DNA of 64,000 nucleotides. It comes from Anaeramoeba flamelloides (lineage: Eukaryota > Metamonada > Anaeramoebidae). The stretch covers positions 4,588,501 to 4,652,500 of the forward strand of contig JANTQA010000051.1 of assembly GCA_027625915.1 (NCBI GenBank), in the 5' to 3' direction. Each line of letters opens with the position of its first letter. Within the stretch, counting starts at the first letter, position 1. A model generated the notes under the pieces. That model had not been told where the DNA came from and made no database searches. It saw nothing but the letters and a program-made list of their open reading frames with translations. Of the stretch, positions 12,626 through 24,480 are shown piece by piece. The translations under genes and the position numbers were made by a program.

Positions 12626-13932
12626 TATAATAAGATCTTTAAATTTTTCATTCAATTAGAAGAAAAAATTTTTTTGAAAACTTTGTAAAAAAATTTCAAT
12701 TATGACTTCGAGAAGGACAGTTTTATCGTCAAGATAGACTTTCTTTTTAAAAATAAACATACTCTTGAAAATTTTTCATTTCTGCAACATATAGAAATTG
12801 AAAACAACTGAAAAAAGTTGAAAAACAACACTTAAAAACACATTTTTGAAAAAACCCCATTAAAACTTTGAAAAAAAATATTTATAAAAGTCAACACGGG
12901 TTATTGAAAATACTGTATTTGGAAATATGAAAAAAAAAGACAAGATTTTCCTGAAAAATAGGTTTGGCCTTAGGTCGAATACTGGGTTGTAAATTATATT
13001 TTACCTTTTAAATAAAAAAAAGGAGTAAAAATAAAAAAAAATGACATATTTTCGATTTCAAACATTGTTTGTGTCTCTTGAACATTGCTTTATTTTGGAT
13101 ACCCGAATTCAAAGAAGTTTTTTTTTGTAAAAACATATTATCTGAACCATTTTTTACCTTATAACTTTATTGTGTTGATAAAATCCGAAATTCTCATTTT
13201 TTGCGATCCAAATACAAAACAATTTTTCATAATATAACACACCCACAAAAACTAATCCCCAAAAGTCATTATTTTTATTAAAACATTCTGCCTTTTTTGA
13301 TACCCACTAGATTCATTAAATATTTACCAATACAAAAAATTTGTTTGCTTTTTTTTTCAAAACAAGGATTCCTGAATGGTAAAAATGAATGTAGGCGTAA
13401 AGTTTTCTTTCATGGGGAACTGCCAATTAAAAGAGAACAGTTTGGTTGTTATTTCATGATTATTTTCTTCTCAGATTTTACTGTTTTTAAAGTTTCTTTT
13501 CCATAAATAATGAAGTTGAGATCTTTTTACTAATTTTGGTAGGGTTTGAATATATTCTAAAAGTATTAGAGTTTCTTCTTTGTCCCTTTTCGAAAATTTT
13601 TCAGATTAAGTAAAATGTAAAAAAGGAAGAAAAAGTTTATTTTTTCAAGAAAGGAACCACTATCACAAACATGGTAAATTGACTTTCCCTTTTTTTTCCT
13701 GTTTGTAAATTTATTAGATTTGCGATTTCGTAATTAATTTAACCCTTTCAAAGAAGAATCCCACACCAATTTTGATAAGATTCAGTATTTTTACCCAAAA
13801 TGACATTCCTCGTTACTGGAAAAATTAAAGTAAATAGTATTTCAAAGAATAAGAATATTAGAATGGGAAATTTTTTTAACAATCGCCTAAGAAGTTGATT
13901 TTTTCCAAAAACAAATAACTGACCGAGTCTTA
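12626..13932. other. Upstream of the hydantoinase gene, no gene seen
   Basis: No supportable gene. A 69-codon forward frame at 13297-13506 has mildly gene-like composition but no domain and no partner exon. The last 100 bases before the downstream ATG are A/T-rich with no clear promoter motif. Confidence 0.4.
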
Positions 13933-16896
13933 ATGAAGAAACTGAATATTTTTCATTTTATTTTTTTTCTTCGGACCATTATTTCTTTTTCAATGAACAA
14001 AAACTTAACTTTAGGTATTGACGTTGGAGGAACAAACACTGATTGTGTCTTAATTGACAGTGTCACTGATCCTGATAATCCAAAAGTGTTGTCGAGCTGC
14101 AAAAGCCCAACAACGGTTGACATCTATAGCGGGATCAAGAATGCCATTACGAAGACGCTCGAAATTATTAGCGACAAGGATCCCAAATTTAGCACTGACA
14201 AGATCAAGATGATGTCGATTGGCACGACCACATTTATCAATGCGATTGTGACAAGACAAAGGCTCGCGAAGGTTGCCGTTTTAAGGCTCTGCGGCCCCGC
14301 GACCATTAGCCTGTTGCCAATGACCGACTGGCCAAGGGACTTGTACAAGAAGGTGTACGGCTGCCACTACTTTTTGTCTGGCGGCTTTGAGTATGACGGC
14401 CAAGAGATCTCCAAGTTCTCTGAAAGCGAAATCGAGAAGGCAGCCTTAGAAATCAAGGAAAGGGGCCTTACGAGCGTTGCCATTTCCTGTGTCTTTTCGC
14501 CAACAAACCCCACACAAGAGATCCGCGCGAAGAAGATTGTCGAAAAGATCATCCCCGATGCCATTGTCACGATGTCGCATCAGATCGGTCTATTGGGGTT
14601 CCTTGAAAGGGAAAACAGCGCGATTATGAACGCATCGCTCCGTCCTTTGGCATCCAAGGTCATTGAGCAGTTTTCGAATTCAGCAAAGGGCTTTAATTTG
14701 AAATGCCCAATTTTCTTGACGCAAAACGACGGGACCCTGATTTCGTGCAAAGAGGCACTTAAGACACCCGTCAAGACCTTCACCTGTGGCCCCACAAACT
14801 CCATCCGAGGAGCACAGGCCCTGATCGGCCTTGACCAAACTCTTGAGGAGAATTCCGAAATCATGATCGTCGACATTGGCGGATCCACAACGGACGTGGG
14901 CCTTCTCAGGAAGGGCATGGTTAGGGAGCAAGCGCTCGGCGCGACCATCTCGGGAGTGAAAACCAACTTCAAAATCCCAGACATCCTGTCCCTTGGGCTC
15001 GGCGGCGGATCGATCATCACCGTCGACGAAAACGAGGAGATCCAAATCGGCCCCATCAGCGTCGGCTATGAACTGATCAACAGGGCCAAGATCTTTGGTG
15101 GCGACCAATTAACGACATCCGATGTCGCTGTCGCATTGGGGCTCGCAGACTTTGGCGACAAGGAAAAGGTTTCCGACTTGAGCGAGGAATTTCTGGAGAA
15201 GGTGTACCAAAAAATGAAGGCCATGATCGAAGACACCATCGATCGAGTCAAGCTGTCCGAGAAGGACATCCCCGTGATCCTCTGTGGCGGCGGAAGTATC
15301 CTTGTCAAGGAAGGAGAAACCCTGAGGGGCGCTTCAAAGGTGATCCGGCCAAAGAACTTTGGCGTCGCCAACGCGGTGGGCTCTGCCATCGCGCAGATCT
15401 CTCACGACATCGACTGCATGGTCAAATATGACCCCGAAAACGACGAAGAAAAATGGAAACAAAAGTCCAAAGACTATGTCGTCAAGGCCGGAGGCGACCC
15501 CAAGAGCATCGAAATCGTCGAATTTGAAACCGTTCCAGTCTCCTATCTGCCGGGCAGCTTGACAAGACTGAAAATTAAGGCGATGGGCAAATTGCTGCCG
15601 ACCTACAAATTTGAAAACTTTAAAAACTTAACAAAGACAAATGTCAAATACGACTTGGAAAAGGATCAGTCCGAAAAGGGAGTTGAGGACAAGGAAGTCA
15701 AAAAATGGGAAAACGCCAAGATCGAAAACAAGATCGAGCTCGGAATAACGATCGACAAGGACGGCTTTTGGGTGCTTAGCGAGCAGGACGTCGACCACAT
15801 CGCCATCGGTGCTGCGGTCTTAGGCGCAGGTGGCGGCGGCGCGCCATTTGTCAATTGCCTCAGGGTCAAATCGATGATCAGACAGGGCAAACGCGTGCGT
15901 GTTATGGACCCCTTGGCCATGAAGGACACAGAAACCGCGCTTGCATTGGGCGGCCTCGGCGCGCCATCCGTTGTGGACGAAAAGATCCTCTCGGGCATCG
16001 AAAACACCAACGTCGTCAAGACCATGCAGAAATACTCCAAAACGGGCAAAATCGAATACGTCATGCCCATCGAATGCGGCGGATTAAACTCCCTCGAGCC
16101 AATGATCGCCGCCGCGAACCTGGACATCCCCATCATCGATGCCGATTTTATGCAGCGTGCATTCCCCAAGGTGCAGATGTGCTCACCTTTCTTCTTTGAG
16201 GACGGCCTCAAGTCCTACCCCAGCTGCATGGCAGACGAGAAGGGAAATGTGGTCGTGTACGAAAGGGTCATGACCGCCACGCTATTAGAAAACCTGATGA
16301 GAGACACAGTGATGCGCATGTTTTGCCTCGCAGGCGTCGGGCTGCCACCCATCACCGGAAAGCTTTTGAAAAAATACGCCATCCACAATACACTTACACT
16401 TGCCAAATCAATCGGCCTCGCAATCGAGGTCGCCAAAGAAAAAAAAGAAGACCCAATACAGGCCATTTTGGATCTCATGATCGGCGGTGAAAAGATCTTT
16501 ATTGGCAAAATCACCTCTGTGAAACGAGAAATTAAAGGTGGCTTTAACATCGGTAATGTCAAGATCGTTGGCCTTGATCATTTCAAAGATAAAATTTGTG
16601 AAATCGAATTCCAAAACGAAAATTTAATTGCAAAAATCGACGGCAAAGTTAAAATTACAGTGCCAGATATCATCGAACTCGTAGACACAGATTCCGCAGA
16701 ACCAATCGGTACAGAATTAATGAAATATGGTCAAAGAGTTACAGTAATCGCATTACCCACAGCTCCAATTTTGCAGACAAACGAAGCAATGGAATTTATT
16801 AGCCCAAAATGCTTTGGCTATGAAAATCTTGATTTTGTCCCTATTTCAAAACCATTTACTCCAAAGGGTTTTAAAGAATATTTTAAAAAAAATTAA
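13933..16896 (+). CDS. Hydantoinase/oxoprolinase fused to a DUF917 domain, probable bacterial transfer
   Basis: The N-terminal part is a HyuA-type hydantoinase/oxoprolinase (ASKHA fold, ATP-dependent opening of hydantoin or oxoproline-like rings). Visible motifs are LGIDVGGTNTD (27-37, phosphate 1), IGTTTFINAIVTR, MIVDIGGSTTDVGLL (311-325, phosphate 2) and VILCGGGS (448-455). From about residue 600 a DUF917 domain follows, with LGAGGGGAP (630-638) and ECGGLNSLEPM. I recall that DUF917 proteins include thiohydantoin desulfurases. HyuA-DUF917 fusions are known in bacteria and fungi. The frame has no introns. The second Met, at 13993 just before the conserved core, is the likelier start, since the first 20 residues are Phe/Ile-rich and unconserved. 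The core (about 14.1-16.5 kb) is strikingly GC-rich and uses C- and G-ending codons, while the first 150 and last 350 bases are AT-rich like the host. No HyuB partner is nearby. The substrate is unknown. Confidence 0.92.
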   Translation: MKKLNIFHFIFFLRTIISFSMNKNLTLGIDVGGTNTDCVLIDSVTDPDNPKVLSSCKSPTTVDIYSGIKNAITKTLEIISDKDPKFSTDKIKMMSIGTTTFINAIVTRQRLAKVAVLRLCGPATISLLPMTDWPRDLYKKVYGCHYFLSGGFEYDGQEISKFSESEIEKAALEIKERGLTSVAISCVFSPTNPTQEIRAKKIVEKIIPDAIVTMSHQIGLLGFLERENSAIMNASLRPLASKVIEQFSNSAKGFNLKCPIFLTQNDGTLISCKEALKTPVKTFTCGPTNSIRGAQALIGLDQTLEENSEIMIVDIGGSTTDVGLLRKGMVREQALGATISGVKTNFKIPDILSLGLGGGSIITVDENEEIQIGPISVGYELINRAKIFGGDQLTTSDVAVALGLADFGDKEKVSDLSEEFLEKVYQKMKAMIEDTIDRVKLSEKDIPVILCGGGSILVKEGETLRGASKVIRPKNFGVANAVGSAIAQISHDIDCMVKYDPENDEEKWKQKSKDYVVKAGGDPKSIEIVEFETVPVSYLPGSLTRLKIKAMGKLLPTYKFENFKNLTKTNVKYDLEKDQSEKGVEDKEVKKWENAKIENKIELGITIDKDGFWVLSEQDVDHIAIGAAVLGAGGGGAPFVNCLRVKSMIRQGKRVRVMDPLAMKDTETALALGGLGAPSVVDEKILSGIENTNVVKTMQKYSKTGKIEYVMPIECGGLNSLEPMIAAANLDIPIIDADFMQRAFPKVQMCSPFFFEDGLKSYPSCMADEKGNVVVYERVMTATLLENLMRDTVMRMFCLAGVGLPPITGKLLKKYAIHNTLTLAKSIGLAIEVAKEKKEDPIQAILDLMIGGEKIFIGKITSVKREIKGGFNIGNVKIVGLDHFKDKICEIEFQNENLIAKIDGKVKITVPDIIELVDTDSAEPIGTELMKYGQRVTVIALPTAPILQTNEAMEFISPKCFGYENLDFVPISKPFTPKGFKEYFKKN

Positions 16897-17300
16897 TTTG
16901 CTTTATTTTTTTTTTTTTTTTTGTTTTTACCATTTTTTTAATCCTCTTCCCTCCTTCCATTCTTCCATTCTTCTATTCTTCGATTCTTCGATTCTTCTAT
17001 TCTTCAATCCCAAGAAAAACAATTTAAAAAAGTTTATCAAAAATTAATGAATTATAATTTGATAATTTAATTGATCAGTCAATTATTTATTTCAATTTTT
17101 CAATTTACAAAATTAAATTTTTAAAATAAAATTAGACAAACTTTTTGAAACCAGAAATATTTTTTTATAAAAACCCAACCAAATATTTGATTTTATTTTT
17201 ATTGTATAATTTATTTGTTATCCATTATTTTCAAAATTATTTTTAAGAGAGCAATATTTTTCTGAACAATAAAATGAAATCTTTACAAGATATTCAAACA
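16897..17300. other. 3' flank of the hydantoinase gene
   Basis: The TAA stop is followed by a T tract and then an imperfect pyrimidine repeat of about 80 bp built on TTCTTCGATTC/CTATTCTTC units (about 16945-17008), a microsatellite. No gene is present. Confidence 0.6.
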
Positions 17301-17304
17301 ATTT

Positions 17305-18970
17305 TTTTTTGTAATTTGTATTTTGGTTTATGAAATGGATGAGTGAACTTCACATAAACAATTTATTAATTGAGTCTCTTTTTTGAAATCCAAAATTTTC
17401 ATGTTTCCAATATAAAACAAAAAAAATTAACCTATTATTTTTATTAATAACTAAGTTAATTCTTGAAAATGGGAAAACACTATTTTTAGTTTTTTGAAGG
17501 AAAGTATTGATTTTGAAAGCAAATTTATTATTTTGTATTATTTTTAATAATTAATATTTGTATTCATATTTTTCCAATAAAAATTATTCTAGTCTAGCTG
17601 ATTCAATAAATGAATATTTAATAGAATTATTCCAAAATTTTCTCAATTAAATAGAACGGTATATTATTAAATTTCAAATTTGGTAAAATTTCAAAATTGG
17701 TCAAATTCAAATTTTTAATATTTTTGAAGAATTTCCTAATTATTTTTTAGCAGTATGAAAGTTTTTTAATGGGCTTTTTATAATTGTGAGAGGAAATATC
17801 AAAAAGATTATTTTGTGATTGGTAGTATTTTATTACTTAAATTGTAGAAAATTCAAAATCTTGAAATTGCCAATAGTAAAAATTTTTAAAAATTTGTTCT
17901 AAACATAATTTTAACACATAACGTTAAGTAGAGAAATCCTTCTCCCTCAAAACAATTTACAAAAGTCGAATTGGTATCTTAATTATTTTTTTTTTTTAAA
18001 TCCATATGAGATTTTCGAGTATACTGTCAAAATAACCCAAACCGACTCTAAAATGCCCTAACCTACCCATAAAGGCGATTGTAAATACCTACGGTCAATA
18101 TATTTCAACGAAAATGATCATTTTGGATAAAATGAGAATTTGAACTATTTTGAAATTTGACCAAATTTAAAATTTATTAGTTTTCCCAAATAGAGATCTA
18201 AGAAGTAAAATTTTTTTATTTTTTTAAGTTTGAAAAAAGTTATTTTTCGGTTTTTTTATGAAATAAAATTAAACAAAAAAATTGTCAATAACAATTTTTA
18301 TAACAAATGGTTTGATCTTGATTAAAAGAATCATGATAACTAATTTAAATCATTTTAGGAAATTTAAAAAAAAAGTATTTTGAATTTTGTGGATAAAATT
18401 ACCATATTAACAAATATCTGTTAGAAAATTTTATTTTGAAAAATCTAATTTTGGTTTAGAACCAAAACAAAATTTCTTTGTAAAATTTAGAAAATATACT
18501 TTAAAACTTTACTGATTATAACTATCCTTCTTTAAAAAAAATACAATTATTTATCAATTGATTAAATAAATCATTTTTTTTGGTTAACCAAAAGAATTAT
18601 ATCAAACAAGTTAAAAAAAAACCTTTTTATTAATATTCCAGGCACAAAGACTTGTTATTTTATACAATAATAATAGAAATGACCATAAACCCGAGGTAAA
18701 AACTTTTTTCTAATGCGAGAAATATATTGAATTTAATAGTTTTCTTTATCGGAAAAAATGGAAAAAAAAATTTGATTTCACAAAAAAAATATTCTTTTTT
18801 GGGATATTACAGTCGATCAGAATTTTTTTACAGTTGATAAATACAAAATTTATCAGTACAAGATATCACCAATAACATATTTTAAAGGTTTTCCTGGTTG
18901 TCTTAGAGTACTGATCCCTTAGGGAATTTTACGAGATAACTTTTTCAATTTTGAAAAAAAGTACTTTGTA
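17305..18970. repeat. Large dispersed repeat (copy A), partner at 25960-27010
   Basis: Two collinear blocks match 25960-27010. 17305-17650 pairs with 25960-26320 (shared GTTAATTCTTGAAAA and GAAAACACTATTTTTA). 18190-18970 pairs with 26330-27010 (shared TTTTGAATTTTG, GAATTTAATAGTTTTCTTT and a GATATC-centred segment). The two blocks are separated here by the element at 17656-18187, which the partner lacks. No frame longer than 60 codons is retained, and I cannot assign a transposon class. Confidence 0.6.
17656..18187. mobile_element. Short inverted-terminus element (copy B, about 532 bp)
   Basis: Related along its length to 6981-7480. The left end reads ACGGTATATTATTAAATTTC; the right end, on the other strand, reads GGGAAAACTAATAAATTTT. 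AAATAGA lies just outside both ends (17649-17655 and 18188-18194). The matching position of the partner repeat near 26.3 kb reads AATTAAATTGAGATCTA with no insertion, which supports a real insertion with a target duplication of about 7 bp. Non-coding. Confidence 0.7.
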
Positions 18971-19489
18971 TTATTATTTTTCTTTTTCTTTAAAACATTT
19001 TTTGAGTTTATTTATTTATTTTCATAACAATTGACGTATACTAACCTCGTATTTTTTTTTTTTCAAATTCATAACCTTGATTATGATCTTTTCAACTAAT
19101 GTTTGTCTTATTAAAATGATATAACATCCAGGCTAAGTCATTTTTCGGAAAAGTACAAACACATTTCTTCTAAACACCAAACACATATATTATATATAAA
19201 TATATATTTGCAAGTTTTAATTAGTCTACAAGGTACTATAACCAGTATACACTATGAAACTCAAAACAATAAATACAATTATACAGGTATTATAATAAAA
19301 ATTATTGTTTTTGATATATACAAAAACTAAAAAACAATTTTTTTATCAAATCATATAAAATGAGAAAATAGCAATGAATTTAATTATAAATTCACATTTA
19401 AAATTAAACCAAGGGCTTTCATTACACTGCCAATAATTAAAAAATTAAAATTGAATATTTCGAGATTAATGATTTGTGTTGAATTTATA
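18971..19489. other. 3' flank of the RCC1-BTB gene
   Basis: No gene. The stretch includes an AT dinucleotide-rich segment near 19185-19212 and lies downstream of the minus-strand RCC1-BTB gene, so part of it is probably 3' untranslated sequence. Confidence 0.5.
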
Positions 19490-22400
19490 TTATTTTTTTA
19501 AAAAAATTCTTTTAATTTGTTCTAATTGTAAAGAAAAGTTTCCGGATTCATTTAATTGATAATATTCAACAGCATCAGATAATTCTTCAACTATCAATTC
19601 TGGGTCGTCATCTGCAGTGAGTTCAATTTTGTTTGTATATAAATATTTAATTAAAATTTCAATACTTTCAATTGTCTTTTTTGAAAAATCTTTAACGGAA
19701 TTTGATTCTTGGTTAGTGTTCCGGAACATTTCTCTAAATAAGCCACTTCTTGCCAATAAAATAGATTTATGAACAGGAATTTCTTCATATTCTTCCTCCT
19801 CCTCATCAATATATTCCCCATCTTCGTCGTCATCGATGGCCACAAGAATGGAAAAATTCTTTGAATCTTCATCTTTATATAACAATTTTAGATCATTTAT
19901 TATAGTTTTTTTAGATAGATCCGTTATACCAAAATTTTTGAGGATTTTCATAATTTCTTCTCTTTTAGTAATTGTTACTTCGCTTTTATAGCACCAATTT
20001 AAGATTCCAGAAATGTTTTCCTTTGATTCCTTTTCTAAAATGTTTACAATTTTCGTGATTTTTGAATTTAATCTACACTCAAGAATAGTTTTATGTGCTT
20101 TAAATCCATTGATTTCGATATCCGTAAATTCCTTTGCTTTGTAGAATTGTTTGAAATCTTCATTTATTGTCTCTGCAACAGTATAAAAATAAAGTGTATG
20201 AGACCCCGATGCTAGTACAATATTTTTTTCTAAAAAAGTCTGATCAAGTTTAATTTTTGTAATATTATGATTATTCCCACCAGTTACTATTAATTATCAA
20301 AATTAATTTTATATTTACAGATATTTATTTAAATATACAAATATATTTAGATACAGAAGAAATTTAATTGTGAAAAAATTAAAAAAAGCAAAAGACAGAT
20401 AATTAAAAAAATTTTGAATAAAGAAACTCAAATTCAAAAATAGATTCATAAAAAAATTTTATATTTAATATTTCTTTACAGACAGATTCCTGTATTTTTT
20501 TTTGAAAAAAATATAATATATTTATTTCAAGATTAATTCAATTGAATATTAGAAAATGAAAAAGAAAAAAGAAAAAAGAAAATAGAAAATAGAAAAATTA
20601 TAAACTATTTTTCAGTCAAAGGGGCCCAGTTATAATGAGTGAAATACGTGTGTTTCAATGATTATCATAGATATTCGAAGAAAAATTATATTTTGGAAAT
20701 TATCAAAATTGAAATCATTTTTTCACATTTTTTCACATTTTTGTTTTTTTTTTCGATTTTTTTTTTACACCTTAATCAGTTGCAAAAATTTTTTTTAATA
20801 CAAGATCAATATAGTCACTTGGTAAAAATGTGTTATTTTAATGTTATTGAAACCATTTAAAGATTGTTGACAAATAATATTGATTTTTATTGGAATTCTA
20901 TTCGAACTTTGATCCTGAGATTTGATTAATAAATGTGAAAAATTTTCACTTTATTTTCATTTACTTTTCCAAATAGAGACTACAAATACCAACCTACTTC
21001 GTTTGGGTACTTGAATTCTGAAAGAAAAGTATGAAAAATGAAGTGAAAATTGTTTCCTATCTATTATTCAAATACCAATAGAAGGTCAAAACGAGCATTG
21101 TTGTTTTTCTCAATGGGGTCATTCCTTAGAATTTGAGTTTTTCAATTTTTAAGAAAATCCATTGATTAATTAGTTTTCCTACAGACATATATCAGCAATT
21201 CTTTGATGTGTATTATTCTGCTTAATTCTTATTTGTTCTTCAAAGGCCAATTATATAAAATAATTGATATTTGAAAAAAAAATTGGGCCCTTTTGACTGA
21301 AACAGAGTTTAGTATATATTGGAAAAATGTCAAAAAAAAAAAGAATTTATTTTTAAATTCATTCATAAAAGTATTCCAAAAAAAATACATGTCAACAATT
21401 AAATTCCTTCAACAACCTAAAAAAGGATTCGAATTAAATCGTGATTTTTCAATTTAAGATTTTTTTTTGAAAAAATAAAAGATTTTTTACCAAAATAAAA
21501 CTGTAAAATTACAATAACTAAGCTTCAAATTCTCTAAAATTAAAATAAATGTCCTTATAATTCCATTTTCTAATTATTTTGGCTTATATTTGATACCATA
21601 CATATCTATTTTAAGAATTGAGATTTTCAGTGAAAAAGTTGCAAAGGAACTAGTACCAAAAAGGCAATTTTTTCTAATCAGAGAAGGAATTTTTAACAAA
21701 AAAAAAGCACATTTTAAAAGCCAAGTACCAACTAAAAAGCATTTTTGATCGTAGATTAGAGCTGTGAGTAATTATTTTTGGAAAAAATATTTTGTTTTTC
21801 AAAATACAGGGTTTGTAATCAAAAACATACAAGATAATAATTACTCAAGATTTATTTCTTCTCTTTTATATTTAGGGAGACAAATATTTGTGAATAATCA
21901 AAATAAATACTATTGCCTCATTCTTTAAGAGACAATTAAACTCAAAAAAAATAAAAATAGATATATCTTCTATTTTTGAAATGACAATTAATTTATTAGT
22001 AATTTATTAAAAGTTGTAGAGATTATCTTGTAGGTATCAACAGATAAATCCATAGTGTTTAATAATTGCAAGTTTAAGGGCTTAGACTCTTATCTATTAC
22101 CAATGAAAATTTATTGAATTCTAAGGTAAAGGGAAATTTTAAATTCAAATTTGTTTTTTCACTAATATTTTTTTTTTTGAAAAAAAAAGTAAAGAATAAA
22201 AATAATTATCAATATATGAATTTTAAGTACAATTCAACAACTAAATGAATAAATATCTTTTCAGCACTCGGTAGTTTATCACATTTTTTTAAATTTTTCA
22301 TTGAGATTATTAAATATTTCTGAAAATTTTTTTTAAAAATTCTGATAATCTACAAAATCCATGATAAATCAACAATTATATTACTTTTCTTATCTAAAAA

Positions 22401-24124
22401 TGGTGTTTAATTCAATTTCGAATAACTAGTTGTGAGTTTTTTCCAAAAATAATTGATTTTTTTAAACCGAAAACTTCTGAAAATACATCAAGTATCTTGA
22501 GTAATTCTCTCTGTTTTGATATAAAGTATTTTTGTGTTCCCTTGGGCTAATTATTTTGATTCGTAGTTTCAATCGATGTCTTTCAATCATTAAGATTCCA
22601 ATTTGAAAAAGTTAATTATAAAAAAACATCTCTCAATTTATTTTTTTGAAAAGATAAAATTTTAAACACAAAAATACATTTTAGACAATCAACAAATCAG
22701 TAATAAATCTTTTTGTGATAAGATCTGAAGATTAACTATTTAATTTTTGAAAAAAAATATTTTTAAAAAATATAGGGTTTGCCAGCAAAAACTTCTATTT
22801 AGTTAAAGTAATACCCTTTGAACAACAAATTGGATGACAATTAATAACCAAATATTGATGAGTAACGGTTTTGAATACTTCAATATTCATTTTCGAATTT
22901 AGTTTCATTAATATTTTTTAAGTATAATTTTTTGTCTACTATTTTGGAAATAGATTTGGAGATCTCAAGAAATATAAAAAAGATTGTAAAGTAATAAAAG
23001 GTAGAGCTCTTACCCCAGTTACCCCAATAATATAAGGAATTATCATTTGACAAAACTAAAGAACAATAAATTGCAGTCACGACATCCTTTATATAAATAT
23101 TATTAAAATAATCCAATTTTTTGAATTCAGGGGTATCTTCCATAAATCCACAACTACCCTTTTCCCCACAAGAATAAAGCTCGCTATCACCGATAAGAAT
23201 TAATGTGTGCTGGTATCCTGTTGTAATTAATCTAATTTTACTATTGTCCAAACCTTTGATTTCAATTGGTTCTTTACTGGTAACTTTGGATCCAAGAGAT
23301 TTCTTAGGTGTGTCGCCACTAGAGAATAATCGATTGTCGTTCGTTAAATAAAAGACACACCGTGTAGCGCAACCTTTCGAAATCATCCGAACATTTTCAG
23401 CGACGATATGAAGCACTTTTTTTTCGTTAGTGTACCTCTTTGGATCTAATAATTGTTTATTTTGTGCGACTACAAGACCCTAATCAAACAGTAATAAGAT
23501 CAAGAAGCACAAAAAAAAAAAAAAAAAAAAAAAATTAGTTTGGGCTCTTTACAAAAATTTCCTGAACACTAAAAGAAGAAAAAAAAAGAAAAAAGGAAAA
23601 AGTTTTTTTAAAAAAAAAAATGCAAGCTTTTTTACTTCCACTCCACCAACACTACCATACATTTCAGAATTTGAACAAAGAAATATTAAAAACCATTCAC
23701 CAAGTTGCACATCAACAACCTGTAAATTTTTTTTCTTAAAAAAGAGAATCTCTTCAGGTGTTGTCCAGCTGGTTTTTTGTCCCCTGATCTGGTTGTGAGA
23801 CAAATTCCCAAAAAGAAAAACTCTTCCTGAGAGTGTAACAATTAAATGGTGCTTAAAGCCAGAACAAACCATTTTGATTGGATCCGAATTTGGGTTTTCA
23901 AATAAAACGCATTCTGCTTGGTTGGGCTTTGTTGAATAAAATTTGTTTTCTTTTGTAAACCAAATTGCTTCATTTTCGCCAAACGCAATTTGTTCGGCTT
24001 GGTGCTCAAATTTGCTTTTGACAATATCAAACTTTTTATTTTCATTTTCAAAGAGTTTCTCTTGTTGAAACGGAAAATTGCTTGTAGACTGTTTGATATA
24101 AAACAACTCTGTGTTATAGATCAT
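19490..24124 (-). CDS. RCC1-repeat protein with two C-terminal BTB domains (three exons)
   Basis: Exons read on the minus strand: 24124-23636, 23479-23014 and 20286-19490. Introns are 156 bp (GTAAAA...TTAG) and about 2.73 kb (GTAAGA...ATAG). The joins keep frame and give 583 residues. Exons 1 and 2 carry RCC1-like blades, seen as repeated FxSGxxxxLFxxG variants such as MVCSGFKHHLIVTLSGRVFL, TTGYQHTLILIGDSELYSCG and SLVLSNDNSLYYWGNW. Exon 3 opens VTGGNNHNITKIKLDQ, then a first, weak BTB domain (about 361-440, FTDIEINGFKAHKTILE), then a second (about 458-560, IPVHKSILLARSGLFREMF) interrupted by an acidic DDDEDGEYIDEEEEEYEE insert. RCC1-BTB proteins are commonly cullin-3 adaptors or GTPase-linked, so this is a likely but unproved role. 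An upstream in-frame Met at 24205 would add a hydrophobic 27-residue leader. The large intron contains an inverted-repeat element (20598-21314). A further exon within it cannot be excluded. Confidence 0.85.
20598..21314. mobile_element. Inverted-terminus element inside the RCC1-BTB intron
   Basis: The termini share TTTCAGTCAAA(A/G)GGGCCCA(A/G)TT in inverted orientation (about 20611-20632 and 21281-21302), with weaker matching outward to TATAAACT/TACTAAACT. The GGGCCC box is conspicuous in this AT-rich DNA. The subterminal right part (TCAAATATCAATTATTTTAT on the minus strand) recurs near 52241, and 21035-21090 resembles 49385-49440. No transposase frame is seen. Confidence 0.6.
21315..22860. 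other. Remainder of the large RCC1-BTB intron
   Basis: AT-rich intronic DNA with no additional exon that I could support. It contains several weak direct repeats and one TTACTCAAG/ACAAGATAATAATTACTC motif pair. No element ends were resolved. Confidence 0.45.
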
Positions 24125-24480
24125 GGAATTTTTTTTTTTATTTTGGTAGACAGATAAAGTTAAAAGAAGAAAATTAACAAAAAATGAGAAAATTTTTTTT
24201 GACACACAACAAGAATAGCAAAATAATTGTAGTCACTTTTTTTACTTGACAACACTTTTGTTTTTTTGAAATTGTTCCTTATTTTGAAAGGAATTACATG
24301 ATCTAGATTAAAGAACTTTCATTTTGAAAGTTTCAAAAAATCAAACTTTTAAAAACTTGTAATTTAAACAACTTTCCACTTTTCAGTTTTCTTAAGAAGG
24401 AGTTCCAGGTTATTGAAACCTAACAAATATTTTTATCTTCCATAACTTTCAAAAATTTCAATTTAAATAGGGAAAAAAAA

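Noticed and set aside
14580-16211. Long antisense frames across the hydantoinase gene
   Set aside because: GC-rich codon structure removes stops on the other strand. The forward frame has full domain homology.
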